DNA of 64,000 nucleotides, taken from positions 62,001-126,000 of the forward strand of contig NZ_JACJKY010000007.1 of NCBI RefSeq assembly GCF_016901855.1. Reading direction: 5' to 3'. A program made the position numbers and the translations under genes. This document shows positions 41,959 through 49,273 of the stretch, in pieces. The stretch comes from Merdimmobilis hominis. Its GTDB lineage: Bacteria > Bacillota > Clostridia > Oscillospirales > Ruminococcaceae. The stretch's first letter is position 1, and every line of letters begins with the position of its first letter. The notes under the pieces were generated by a model that worked only from the letters and a program-made list of their open reading frames with translations, was not told the origin of the DNA and did not search any database.

Positions 41959-42034
41959 TGGAGCGGATGACGAGGCTCGAACTCGCTACCTCCACCTTGG
42001 CAAGGTGGCGCTCTACCAGATGAGCTACATCCGC
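41959..42034 (-). tRNA. tRNA-Gly (anticodon GCC)
   Basis: 76 bases on the minus strand. Acceptor GCGGATG/CATCCGC, anticodon loop TTGCCAA (GCC), discriminator U, encoded CCA. Four bases from tRNA-Cys. Confidence 0.95.
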
Positions 42035-42040
42035 AAAAAT

Positions 42041-42116
<76 letters not shown>

Positions 42117-42174
42117 CCAAAAACCGGAACGCTGATCGCTACATTTTTTGATGTCTTTCTCAGCGACGAAAATT

Positions 42175-42203
42175 ATTATACTATATTCGTTTTTGATTGT
42201 CAA
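42175..42203 (-). promoter_or_regulatory. Promoter of the tRNA-Phe-Gly-Cys unit
   Basis: Minus strand TTGACA (42198-42203), 17-base spacer, TATAAT (42175-42180): consensus in both hexamers. Confidence 0.85.
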
Positions 42204-42242
42204 TATGTTTTTTGAAAAAAGTTTTTTTATTTTTCAGCTGCT

Positions 42243-43442
42243 TTATTTCTCATTGTTCAGGTGCGTTTTGTGGCGGCGATACAGAAAAAGACCGATACAT
42301 AAAAGGACAGGAAACGCGATTGCAGCCAGGAGACCCGTTTTTAAGCTGCCGTCGAACATTCCCGATACGCCGCCGACCACGGTCGGGCCCACCGAACATC
42401 CAAGATCGCCCGCCAATGCAAACAAAGCAAACATCGCGGTGCTTCCCGGAAGCGTTTTGGCAGCAAGACTGAACGTACCGGGCCAGAACAGACCGACCGA
42501 CAGTCCGCACAATCCGCATCCGACAAGCGACAGTGCAGGCGAAGGAGAAAGGGTAGCAATCAGGTATGAGATGATACAGAGTGCACCGCTTGTAAACATT
42601 GCTTTGGTCAGATCGATTTTTTCGCTCAGCTTTGCATACAGCGCACGGGACGTTCCCATCAGTACAGCAAACATACATGGTCCCGCAAGATCACCGATCG
42701 TTTTTGATACACGCAGACCGCTTTCTGCAAACGCAGAAGCCCACTGGCCGATTGCTTGTTCCGATGCGCCGGCACATACCATGAGCAGCATGAACACCCA
42801 GAAAACAGGTGCGCGCAGGATTTTTTTGAGCGGTGTATCGGTTCCGGTGCTCTCTTCGAGCGTACGGATTGGAACAAATGCAAAATAAACAGCGTTTGCC
42901 GCAGGAAGGAGTGCCCAGAGAATCGACAGAATCCGCCAGGAATGAATACCGAACAGTGTGAAAAACACAGTGGAAAGCAGAATGACGGCAACACATCCCC
43001 AGCAGTAGAATGAGTGCAGTAAACTCATTGCAGCTTCTTTTCGTTCGGTCGGACACGCTTCCACGATTGGACTCACCACAACTTCGACAATCCCGCCGCC
43101 GATTGCATAAAGCATCACAGCAATCAGCAATCCGATATATGGACTGGGCAGAAGATCCGGGAAAATCGCCATGCCAAAAAGGCCGCATGCGATGAACAGA
43201 TGTGCGGCAATGGCGGCAGCCCGATAACCGATTCGATGAATGAGCTTTGCGCACGCAAAATCCACAAACAGCTGAAGCCCGAAATTGAGCGTAACGAGCA
43301 GAGTGATTTGCTCAAGCGGAATCGAGAAACTCGACTGAAACGTCAAAAACAAAAGCGGTGCAAAATTAACAACGATTGCCTGTGAGATATAGCCGAGATA
43401 ACTTGCGGCAATCGTGTGATTAAAATTCGTGCGGATCGACAT
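42243..43442 (-). CDS. MFS transporter
   Basis: A 399-residue membrane protein with 12 predicted helices, of the major facilitator type and resembling sugar/FucP-like members. Landmarks are the N-terminal SYLGYISQAIVVNFAPLLF, VVSPIVEACPTERKEAAMSL in the central cytoplasmic region, and LVGCGLCGLSVGLFWPGTFS in the second half. I start at the ATG at 43442, preceded by GAAAGGACGG; an upstream frame continues without a ribosome site. Its stop is about 40 bases from the tRNA promoter, with no terminator evident. Substrate unknown. It is divergent from the NCS2 permease gene. Confidence 0.85.
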   Translation of the reverse strand: MSIRTNFNHTIAASYLGYISQAIVVNFAPLLFLTFQSSFSIPLEQITLLVTLNFGLQLFVDFACAKLIHRIGYRAAAIAAHLFIACGLFGMAIFPDLLPSPYIGLLIAVMLYAIGGGIVEVVVSPIVEACPTERKEAAMSLLHSFYCWGCVAVILLSTVFFTLFGIHSWRILSILWALLPAANAVYFAFVPIRTLEESTGTDTPLKKILRAPVFWVFMLLMVCAGASEQAIGQWASAFAESGLRVSKTIGDLAGPCMFAVLMGTSRALYAKLSEKIDLTKAMFTSGALCIISYLIATLSPSPALSLVGCGLCGLSVGLFWPGTFSLAAKTLPGSTAMFALFALAGDLGCSVGPTVVGGVSGMFDGSLKTGLLAAIAFPVLLCIGLFLYRRHKTHLNNEK

Positions 43443-43611
43443 AAAATCCGTCCTTTCTAAAAGGAAATGCAATCTGCTATCTATGATACCATTGTGCTGC
43501 ATGAAAAGCTATAAAAACACGCCTGTAAAAAACGACAAAAACCGACTTTGTTTTTCTGCCGTTTTAATGCATGGTACTGAATTTTAATTTTGTGTTAAGA
43601 AAAGATGAATA

Positions 43612-43640
43612 TTCACTGGAAAATCCACCGGTCATATGAT
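43612..43640 (+). promoter_or_regulatory. Candidate promoter of the NCS2 permease gene
   Basis: TTCACT (43612-43617), 17-base spacer, TATGAT (43635-43640). The rest of the 275-base gap 43443-43718 is A/T-rich with partial complementary runs near 43530-43565 and holds no gene. Confidence 0.45.
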
Positions 43641-43660
43641 AAACTTTAAATGTTTGTGCA

Positions 43661-43684
43661 CCTCTTGCTGATAAGATCAAGAGG
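43661..43684 (+). promoter_or_regulatory. Hairpin in the NCS2 permease leader
   Basis: CCTCTTG (43661-43667) pairs with CAAGAGG (43678-43684) over a 10-base loop, 34 bases before the ATG. No T tract follows, so it is not a terminator. It does not match the purine (xpt-type) riboswitch core. Role unknown. Confidence 0.4.
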
Positions 43685-43718
43685 AAAACGCAAAAAAGGA
43701 AAAGGGAGTTTTATCATT

Positions 43719-45068
43719 ATGAAACAGGCACAGGGCAGTATTTACGAGCTCAATGGCGTGGTTCCGCTCAGAAAAGCGATCCCGCTCGGCATTCAGCACG
43801 TGCTCGCCATGTTTTTGGGCAACGTTTCACCGCTTTTGATCATCTGCGGATTGCTCAACATGGATGCGGCGCTCAAAACCAGTTTGATTCAAAATGCGAT
43901 GCTCATTGCAGGCATCACAACACTCATTCAGCTGTATCCGATCTGGAAAGTCGGCTGTGCGCTTCCGGTTGTCATGGGTACAAGCTCAGGCTTTATCGGT
44001 ACATGTAAAAGTATCGGTGCAACATATGGTTACGGCGCAATCATCGGTGCATCGCTCACAGGCGCACTGCTCGAAATTGTGCTTGGTTTCTTTATTAAAC
44101 CGCTCAAAAAATTGTTCCCGCCGGTTGTTACAAGCCTTGTCATCATGTCGATCGGCTTGTCACTTCTGCCGGTTGGCGTCAACTATTTTGCAGGTGGATC
44201 GGGCGCTGCAGATTTCGGCGACCCGCGTCATTTGCTCATCGGTACGATTGTCGTCATCACCATCGTGGTATTAAAACAGTATACCAAAGGGTTTTTGAGC
44301 GTTTCTTCGATCCTTATCGGTATTGTGGTCGGCTATATCGTGGCAATCTGCATGGGCATGGTTGACTTTACACAGGTCAAAGAAGCGGCTTGGATCAGTC
44401 TGCCGCGTTTGATGCCGGTCGAAATGTCGTTTAACTGGCAGGCAATCATTGCAATGGCGATTATGTTCGTGGCAACAGCGGTCGAAACAGTCGGCGATAT
44501 TTCCGGTATTACAAACGGCGGTCTTGACCGTGAGCCGACTGACAAAGAGCTTTCGGGCGGCGTCATTGCAGACGGTGTCGGCAGCTTGATCGCGGCACTG
44601 TTCGGTGTGCTTCCGAACACTTCGTTCAGCCAGAACGTCGGTCTTGTCGCAGTCACCAAAGTTGTCAACCGTTTCTGCATCATGACCGGTGCAGTATTCT
44701 TAGTACTGTGCGGATTCATTCCGAAGCTGTCGGCAATCTTTTCCGTGATGCCGCAGTCGGTGCTCGGCGGTGCGGCTGTCATCATGTTTGCAATGATTCT
44801 TGTCAGCGGTATGCGTTCGCTGCAGCGTGAAAACCTTGAAGGTCGTAACGGTATGATCGTGGCGCTCGCACTCGGCTTGGGCGTTGGTATCGGTATGGTG
44901 CCGGATTCGCTCGGCCTGCTTCCGGCTTGGGTTGGTCAGATCTTTGCACAAAACGGCATCATCATGACATTTGTCATTGCAACCGTTGCAAACCTGATTC
45001 TTCCGAAAGATAAGGAAGTCAAAAAGGAAGAAAATAACGAGGAAATCAAAGAAACGGTTTCCGAGTAA
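43719..45068 (+). CDS. NCS2-family xanthine/urate-type permease
   Basis: A 449-residue membrane protein of the nucleobase-cation symporter-2 family (NAT). Helix 1 is preceded by GIQHVLAMFLGNVSPLLI. The conserved helix-8 Glu is in VATAVETVGDISGITNGG (near 275), and the NAT signature region reads FSQNVGLVAVTKVVNRFC (near 310). Gln rather than Glu at the start of QNxG separates xanthine/urate carriers from uracil carriers of the family. Start ATG 43719 follows AAAGGGAG. The C-terminal tail is Glu/Lys-rich. The xanthine dehydrogenase-like genes 3 kb downstream support a purine substrate. Confidence 0.88.
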   Translation: MKQAQGSIYELNGVVPLRKAIPLGIQHVLAMFLGNVSPLLIICGLLNMDAALKTSLIQNAMLIAGITTLIQLYPIWKVGCALPVVMGTSSGFIGTCKSIGATYGYGAIIGASLTGALLEIVLGFFIKPLKKLFPPVVTSLVIMSIGLSLLPVGVNYFAGGSGAADFGDPRHLLIGTIVVITIVVLKQYTKGFLSVSSILIGIVVGYIVAICMGMVDFTQVKEAAWISLPRLMPVEMSFNWQAIIAMAIMFVATAVETVGDISGITNGGLDREPTDKELSGGVIADGVGSLIAALFGVLPNTSFSQNVGLVAVTKVVNRFCIMTGAVFLVLCGFIPKLSAIFSVMPQSVLGGAAVIMFAMILVSGMRSLQRENLEGRNGMIVALALGLGVGIGMVPDSLGLLPAWVGQIFAQNGIIMTFVIATVANLILPKDKEVKKEENNEEIKETVSE

Positions 45069-45099
45069 TCAAAACTGAATCAAAACGGCAGGATTCCCG

Positions 45100-45151
45100 G
45101 GGCTGTCTTCAATGCTGGGCGTAAAAGAGCGTCTTTTGTTGAGGACAGCCC
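45100..45151 (+). terminator. Long hairpin after the NCS2 permease gene
   Basis: GGGCTGTCTTCAA (45100-45112) pairs with TTGAGGACAGCCC (45139-45151), with a small inner hairpin (AAAAGAGCGTCTTTT). It is followed by TTGTTTT, which doubles as the -35 of the next promoter. Probable terminator; the large apical part is unusual. Confidence 0.6.
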
Positions 45152-45180
45152 TTGTTTTATGGTAAAATTCCCGATATAAT
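45152..45180 (+). promoter_or_regulatory. Promoter of the uptake/molybdenum-hydroxylase operon
   Basis: TTGTTT (45152-45157), 17-base spacer, TATAAT (45175-45180), 27 bases before the binding-protein ATG. No terminator is seen until 52113, so seven genes may share it. Confidence 0.6.
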
Positions 45181-45207
45181 AAAACTGGAGAGGAAGGGAT
45201 TCATCTT

Positions 45208-46242
45208 ATGAAAACAAAACTGATTTCGTTGATTCTTGTATTCTCATTCGTCATGACTTTGCTGGCAGGATGCGGAGCACCGCAGACTGTGGAAAGCCCT
45301 AGTACACCGGAATCTTCCGTGCAGAGCACTGAAATTACGATTACTGACCATGCAGGCCGTGAAGTGACACTCGAAAAACCGGCAGAGAAAGTTGTTTCTG
45401 CGTATTATCTGTCAAGCTCGCTGCTGATTGCGATCGGTGCACGCCAAAAAGTTGTCGGTATCGAAATGAAAGCAGACACCCGCGAGCTTTATAAACTGGC
45501 AGCGCCGGAATTTTTGGAATTGCCGGCAGTCGGTTCGGGCAAAGGCATCAACGTTGAAGAAACCGCGGCACTTTCGCCGGATCTGGTGGTGCTTCCGAAA
45601 AAACTTGCTGATTCCGCAGCGCAGTTTGAAGCACTCAATATCCCGGTCATCGTGATCGATCCGGAAACACTCGACACCTTCTTAGAAACCGTTGAGATGC
45701 TCGGCAAAGCAACCGGATGCGAAGAAAAAGCAGATGAATTTATTTCCTACTATAAAAAAGTGATGGAAGACGTGTCCGCACGGACAAAAGATCTCACCGA
45801 CAAACCGACCGTCTATCTTGCGGGCAGTGATCTTTTGCGGACTGCAGGCAAAGGCATGTATCAGGATGATCTGATCACACTCTGCGGCGGTGTGAATGCG
45901 GCAGGTTCGATTGAGGACAGCCAGTGGGTGGAGATCTCGGCAGAACAGCTTCTTTCCTGGAATCCTTCTCAGGTGTATCTCGTTTCGTACTGTGAGAGCA
46001 GCAAAGAGGACTTTGCCGCACAGTTTGGCGCTGTAGATGCAGTCAAAAATGATGCGGTATTCACATTCCCGAGCAATATCGAACCGTGGGATTATCCGAC
46101 TGCTTCGAGTGTTCTCGGTATTCTCTGGCTTGCAAACGCACTGCATCCGGACGTTGTGACAGCGGATGAAGTCAACACTGCAACCGAAGAATTTTATCAG
46201 AATTATTTCGGCATTTCTGTTTCGGTGGAAACTGCCGCATAA
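45208..46242 (+). CDS. ABC uptake binding lipoprotein, FecB/BtuF type (class III)
   Basis: A 344-residue lipoprotein; the signal peptide ends LLAGC (near 21). The mature part is the helical-backbone class III binding fold: ITITDHAGREVTLEKPAEKV (near 46-65), VGSGKGINVEETAALSPDLV (near 110), WVEISAEQLLSWNPSQVYLV (near 245). This fold carries siderophores, cobalamin, heme or, in the MolA/WtpA-like cases, molybdate or tungstate. With molybdenum-hydroxylase genes directly downstream, an oxyanion or metal chelate for molybdopterin is attractive but unproven. First gene of the operon. Confidence 0.85.
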   Translation: MKTKLISLILVFSFVMTLLAGCGAPQTVESPSTPESSVQSTEITITDHAGREVTLEKPAEKVVSAYYLSSSLLIAIGARQKVVGIEMKADTRELYKLAAPEFLELPAVGSGKGINVEETAALSPDLVVLPKKLADSAAQFEALNIPVIVIDPETLDTFLETVEMLGKATGCEEKADEFISYYKKVMEDVSARTKDLTDKPTVYLAGSDLLRTAGKGMYQDDLITLCGGVNAAGSIEDSQWVEISAEQLLSWNPSQVYLVSYCESSKEDFAAQFGAVDAVKNDAVFTFPSNIEPWDYPTASSVLGILWLANALHPDVVTADEVNTATEEFYQNYFGISVSVETAA

Positions 46243-46276
46243 AAGGGAACAATACAAATAAAAAGGAGCGTGCTGC

Positions 46277-47275
46277 ATGAACAAACGGTTTTGGATGTTA
46301 TTCCTGCTTTGGTGTGCATCACTGCTCCTTTCTTTTTGTATCGGACGGTATCCGCTTTCAGTATCGGATATCCTGGCAATTCTTTCGGGAAATCCACCGT
46401 CTGAGATGGCGTCGGCTGTGTTTTTTTCGATTCGTCTGCCGCGTGCACTGCTCACAGCGGTAAGCGGCGGCGCATTGGCACTGTCCGGACTTGCTTTTCA
46501 GAATGTATTTTTAAATCCGCTCGTGTCGCCCGATGTGCTCGGTGTGACAAGCGGTGCGTCGGTTGGCGCAGTGTTTGCAATTCTGTTTTTGCCGGCAGGT
46601 GCGCTGTTTGTACAGACAAGCGCGTTTTTGTGCGGAATTCTGGTTGTTGTATTTTGCATCTGGCTTGCGCATTTTGTACGGCGTGACCGTGTGGTCGGGA
46701 TGATTTTGGCAGGCATTGTGGTCGGAAGCCTTGCTTCGGCGGTGCTCATGCTGTTTAAGTTCTTGGCTGACCCGACGCATGAGCTGCCTGCGATCGAATA
46801 CTGGCTGATGGGCGGTTTTCAGAATGCAAACTGGCAGCAGGTGATTGTGGTGACCGCAGTGACGGTTCCGGCAGGAATTGTGCTGTATCTGCTGCGGTTT
46901 CGCGTGCGGCTCTTGTCACTCGGTGACGATCAGACGAAAAGCCTTGGTGTTTCACCCGGACGCGTACGGCTTTTGACGATTGCATGCGCGACGCTTTTGG
47001 TGTCAGCCGTTGTATCGGTAGCCGGTGTCGTGAGTTGGATTGGTTTGCTGGCGCCGCATATTGTTCGTTTGATGGGACCCAAAGACTTAAACGGGCAGAC
47101 GGGAACGGTTTGCTTGTGCGGTTCAATTTTGCTGCTGCTGGCGGATTTGTGTGCGCGGTCGCTTTCTGGCGTGGAGATTCCGGTGAGTATTTTTACATCG
47201 CTGTTCGGCGCCGCATTCTTGGCGGTATTGCTCGTGCGGTTCGGCAGAATGAAAAAAGGGGGCGGTCTGTTTTGA
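46277..47275 (+). CDS. FecCD-type ABC permease
   Basis: A 332-residue membrane protein of the FecCD/BtuC family, about ten helices. Typical motifs are IRLPRALLTAVSGGALALSG (near 54-73), NPLVSPDVLGVTSGASVGAV (near 81-100) and SWIGLLAPHIVRLMGPKDLN (near 255), the last containing the ATPase-contacting loop. A single permease would form a homodimer. Its stop overlaps the TTG start of the ATPase, implying coupled translation. Confidence 0.92.
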   Translation: MNKRFWMLFLLWCASLLLSFCIGRYPLSVSDILAILSGNPPSEMASAVFFSIRLPRALLTAVSGGALALSGLAFQNVFLNPLVSPDVLGVTSGASVGAVFAILFLPAGALFVQTSAFLCGILVVVFCIWLAHFVRRDRVVGMILAGIVVGSLASAVLMLFKFLADPTHELPAIEYWLMGGFQNANWQQVIVVTAVTVPAGIVLYLLRFRVRLLSLGDDQTKSLGVSPGRVRLLTIACATLLVSAVVSVAGVVSWIGLLAPHIVRLMGPKDLNGQTGTVCLCGSILLLLADLCARSLSGVEIPVSIFTSLFGAAFLAVLLVRFGRMKKGGGLF

Positions 47276-48036
47276 GATTTTCGGCAAACGGGCTGTGTGC
47301 CGGATTTTCAAAGCGCGAAGTGCTCTCCGATGTGTCGTTTACACTTCCCGAAAGCGGTATGGTCTTTCTGTTAGGACCGAATGGTTCGGGAAAATCGACG
47401 CTTCTGCGTGTGATGGCAGGGCTTCATGCGCCGTCAGCCGGAAGTATTCAGTGCGACGGTCAGCCGCTCGAATCGTTAAAGCCGCGTGTGCGTGCCAAGC
47501 AGATTTCGTATCTTCCGCAGCAGACGCCGCAGGCTTCGATGCGGGTGATCGACTTTGTAACACTCGGTGCGGCGCCGTATCTCTCGTTTGCGGAGGTACC
47601 GGGCGAGTCGTACCGCCGTGAAGCAGAACAAATGCTTTCAGAGGTCGGCTGTGCGTCGTTTGGCGAGCGGATGTTTTCGGAACTTTCGGGCGGCGAACAG
47701 AAGCTGGTGTGCTTGGCACGGCTGTTGATGCAGCACACGCCGCTCATGCTTTTGGATGAGCCGACAGCGGGACTTGATGTGAAGCATCAGCAGGAATATC
47801 TCTCGCTCGTTTCATCGCTGATTCAGAAAACGGGACAATGTGCAGTTTTGAGCGTGCACGACCCGAATTTGGCACTTTCCTATGCGGACGAGGTCTATCT
47901 GCTGCATAACCGAACGCTCTCGATCATCAAGCGGGACGAATCGTTCGGACAGGCACTGCTTTCGGCACTGCGCCCGATTTACGGCACGCAGCTTTGTTTA
48001 TTGGATGAAACCTGTTTTTACTGGGAAAAAAGATAA
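47272..48036 (+). CDS. ABC uptake ATPase of FepC/BtuD type
   Basis: A 254-residue ATPase. Walker A is LLGPNGSGKSTLL (near 36), Q-loop ISYLPQQTPQ, signature ELSGGEQKLVCLARLLMQHT (near 140), Walker B LMLLDEPTAGLD, and H-loop VLSVHDPNLAL. The TTG at 47272 overlaps the permease stop (TTGA) and follows AGGGGGCGG by nine bases, so I use it. Frames extending upstream run through the permease gene. It completes the binding protein-permease-ATPase set. Confidence 0.9.
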   Translation: MRFSANGLCAGFSKREVLSDVSFTLPESGMVFLLGPNGSGKSTLLRVMAGLHAPSAGSIQCDGQPLESLKPRVRAKQISYLPQQTPQASMRVIDFVTLGAAPYLSFAEVPGESYRREAEQMLSEVGCASFGERMFSELSGGEQKLVCLARLLMQHTPLMLLDEPTAGLDVKHQQEYLSLVSSLIQKTGQCAVLSVHDPNLALSYADEVYLLHNRTLSIIKRDESFGQALLSALRPIYGTQLCLLDETCFYWEKR

Positions 48037-48049
48037 AGGAGGCGGTTTT

Positions 48050-48808
48050 TTGTTTACAGCACAAAACTATGTGATGGCATCCTCGCTGGAGGAGGCCTAT
48101 ACGCTCAATCAGAAAAAAGCGAATGCGATTCTGAGCGGCGGCTGTTTTCTGCGGCTTTCCAAAAAACGCATTCACACACTCATTGATCTGTCGGCGCTGT
48201 CGCTTGATCAGATCGAAGAATTTGACGAAGAATTCCGCATCGGCGCAATGGTGACACTGCGTGATGTGGAAACAAATGATGCGCTGCGTGCGTCGTTCGG
48301 CGACGGATTTTACGAGATGGTGCGCCATATCGTGGGCGTTCAGTTCCGAAACTGTGCAACCATCGGCGGCAGCCTGGCGGCACGGTTCGGTTTTTCCGAT
48401 ATTCTGACGTTTTTGCTGGCGCTCGACTGTGAAGTGGAGCTTGCCCATGCGGGACGGATGCCGCTTTGCGAATATGCGGCGATGAAGCCTGACCGCGATG
48501 TGCTCGTATATTTGTATGTGAAGAAAAACGGCCGCCGCGCTGTTTATCAGACGGTTCGCCAGACAAAAACCGATATTCCGGTGCTCGCCTGTGCGGTGAG
48601 TGTGTTAAACGGCGAATACCGCGCGGTCGTAGGCGCACGTCCTGCCCGTGCAATGGCTGTTTCGTTCGATCCGGTAGATCCTGACTGGATCAGCAAAACA
48701 GTGGATGCATTTTCGTTCGGCAGCAATATGCGCGCAAGCGAGGAATACCGCCGTCATCTGGCGGTGGTGCTTTTAACACGCGCTTATAACGCGATCAGGG
48801 AGGGATAA
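48050..48808 (+). CDS. FAD subunit of a xanthine dehydrogenase-family enzyme
   Basis: A 252-residue FAD-binding subunit (CoxM/XdhB type) that passes electrons from the 2Fe-2S subunit to NAD or another acceptor. The FAD phosphate-binding region ILSGGCFLRLSKKRIHTLID is near 25-45. FRNCATIGGSLAARFGFSDI (near 100-120) is the second FAD motif. A C-terminal segment VVGARPARAMAVSFDPVD closes the domain. It starts at a TTG seven bases after AAAGGAGG. Four bases separate its stop from the next gene. The subunit is short (usual 280-300). No extra 4Fe-4S insertion is seen. Confidence 0.88.
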   Translation: MFTAQNYVMASSLEEAYTLNQKKANAILSGGCFLRLSKKRIHTLIDLSALSLDQIEEFDEEFRIGAMVTLRDVETNDALRASFGDGFYEMVRHIVGVQFRNCATIGGSLAARFGFSDILTFLLALDCEVELAHAGRMPLCEYAAMKPDRDVLVYLYVKKNGRRAVYQTVRQTKTDIPVLACAVSVLNGEYRAVVGARPARAMAVSFDPVDPDWISKTVDAFSFGSNMRASEEYRRHLAVVLLTRAYNAIREG

Positions 48809-48811
48809 CGG

Positions 48812-49270
48812 ATGGTTGTGACGATTACAGTAAACGGAACAAAATATACGGACGATATATCGCCTGATCTGCCGCTTCTTGATTATGTGCGCAGCAAGGG
48901 ATGTCTCTCCGTCAAACGCGGATGCGAAACATCGAACTGCGGACTGTGCACCGTGCATCTGGATGGCAAACCGGTGCTTTCGTGCAGCGTGCTGGCGGTG
49001 CGTGCAAACGGCAGACAGGTGACAACGCTTGAGGGCCTTGAAGAAGAAGCGCGTGCGTTCGGTGCGTTTTTGGCAGACGAGGGCGGTGAGCAGTGCGGTT
49101 TTTGCAGCCCGGGATTTATCATGAACGTGCTTGCAATGGCGCATGAGCTCTCCGATCCGACCGACGAGGAAATCCGCGAATACTTGGCGGGAAATCTTTG
49201 CCGGTGCACCGGTTATCAGAGTCAGCTTCGTGCAATCCGCAAGTATCTCACTTCGAAAAAGGAGGGCTGA
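48812..49270 (+). CDS. [2Fe-2S] subunit of the molybdenum hydroxylase
   Basis: A 152-residue subunit with two [2Fe-2S] clusters. The plant-type cluster Cys are in KRGCETSNCGLCTVHLDG with a further Cys in LSCSVLAV. The helical-domain cluster Cys are in EQCGFCSPGFIMNVLAM and AGNLCRCTGYQSQLRAI. These are the canonical spacings of CoxS/XdhC-type subunits. It carries electrons from the molybdenum site to FAD. ATG follows GGAGGG. Confidence 0.95.
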   Translation: MVVTITVNGTKYTDDISPDLPLLDYVRSKGCLSVKRGCETSNCGLCTVHLDGKPVLSCSVLAVRANGRQVTTLEGLEEEARAFGAFLADEGGEQCGFCSPGFIMNVLAMAHELSDPTDEEIREYLAGNLCRCTGYQSQLRAIRKYLTSKKEG

Positions 49271-49273
49271 GGA

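Noticed and set aside
43443-43718. Purine riboswitch before the NCS2 permease
   Set aside because: The conserved loop sequences and three-way junction of the purine riboswitch are absent. Only a simple hairpin at 43661-43684 is present.
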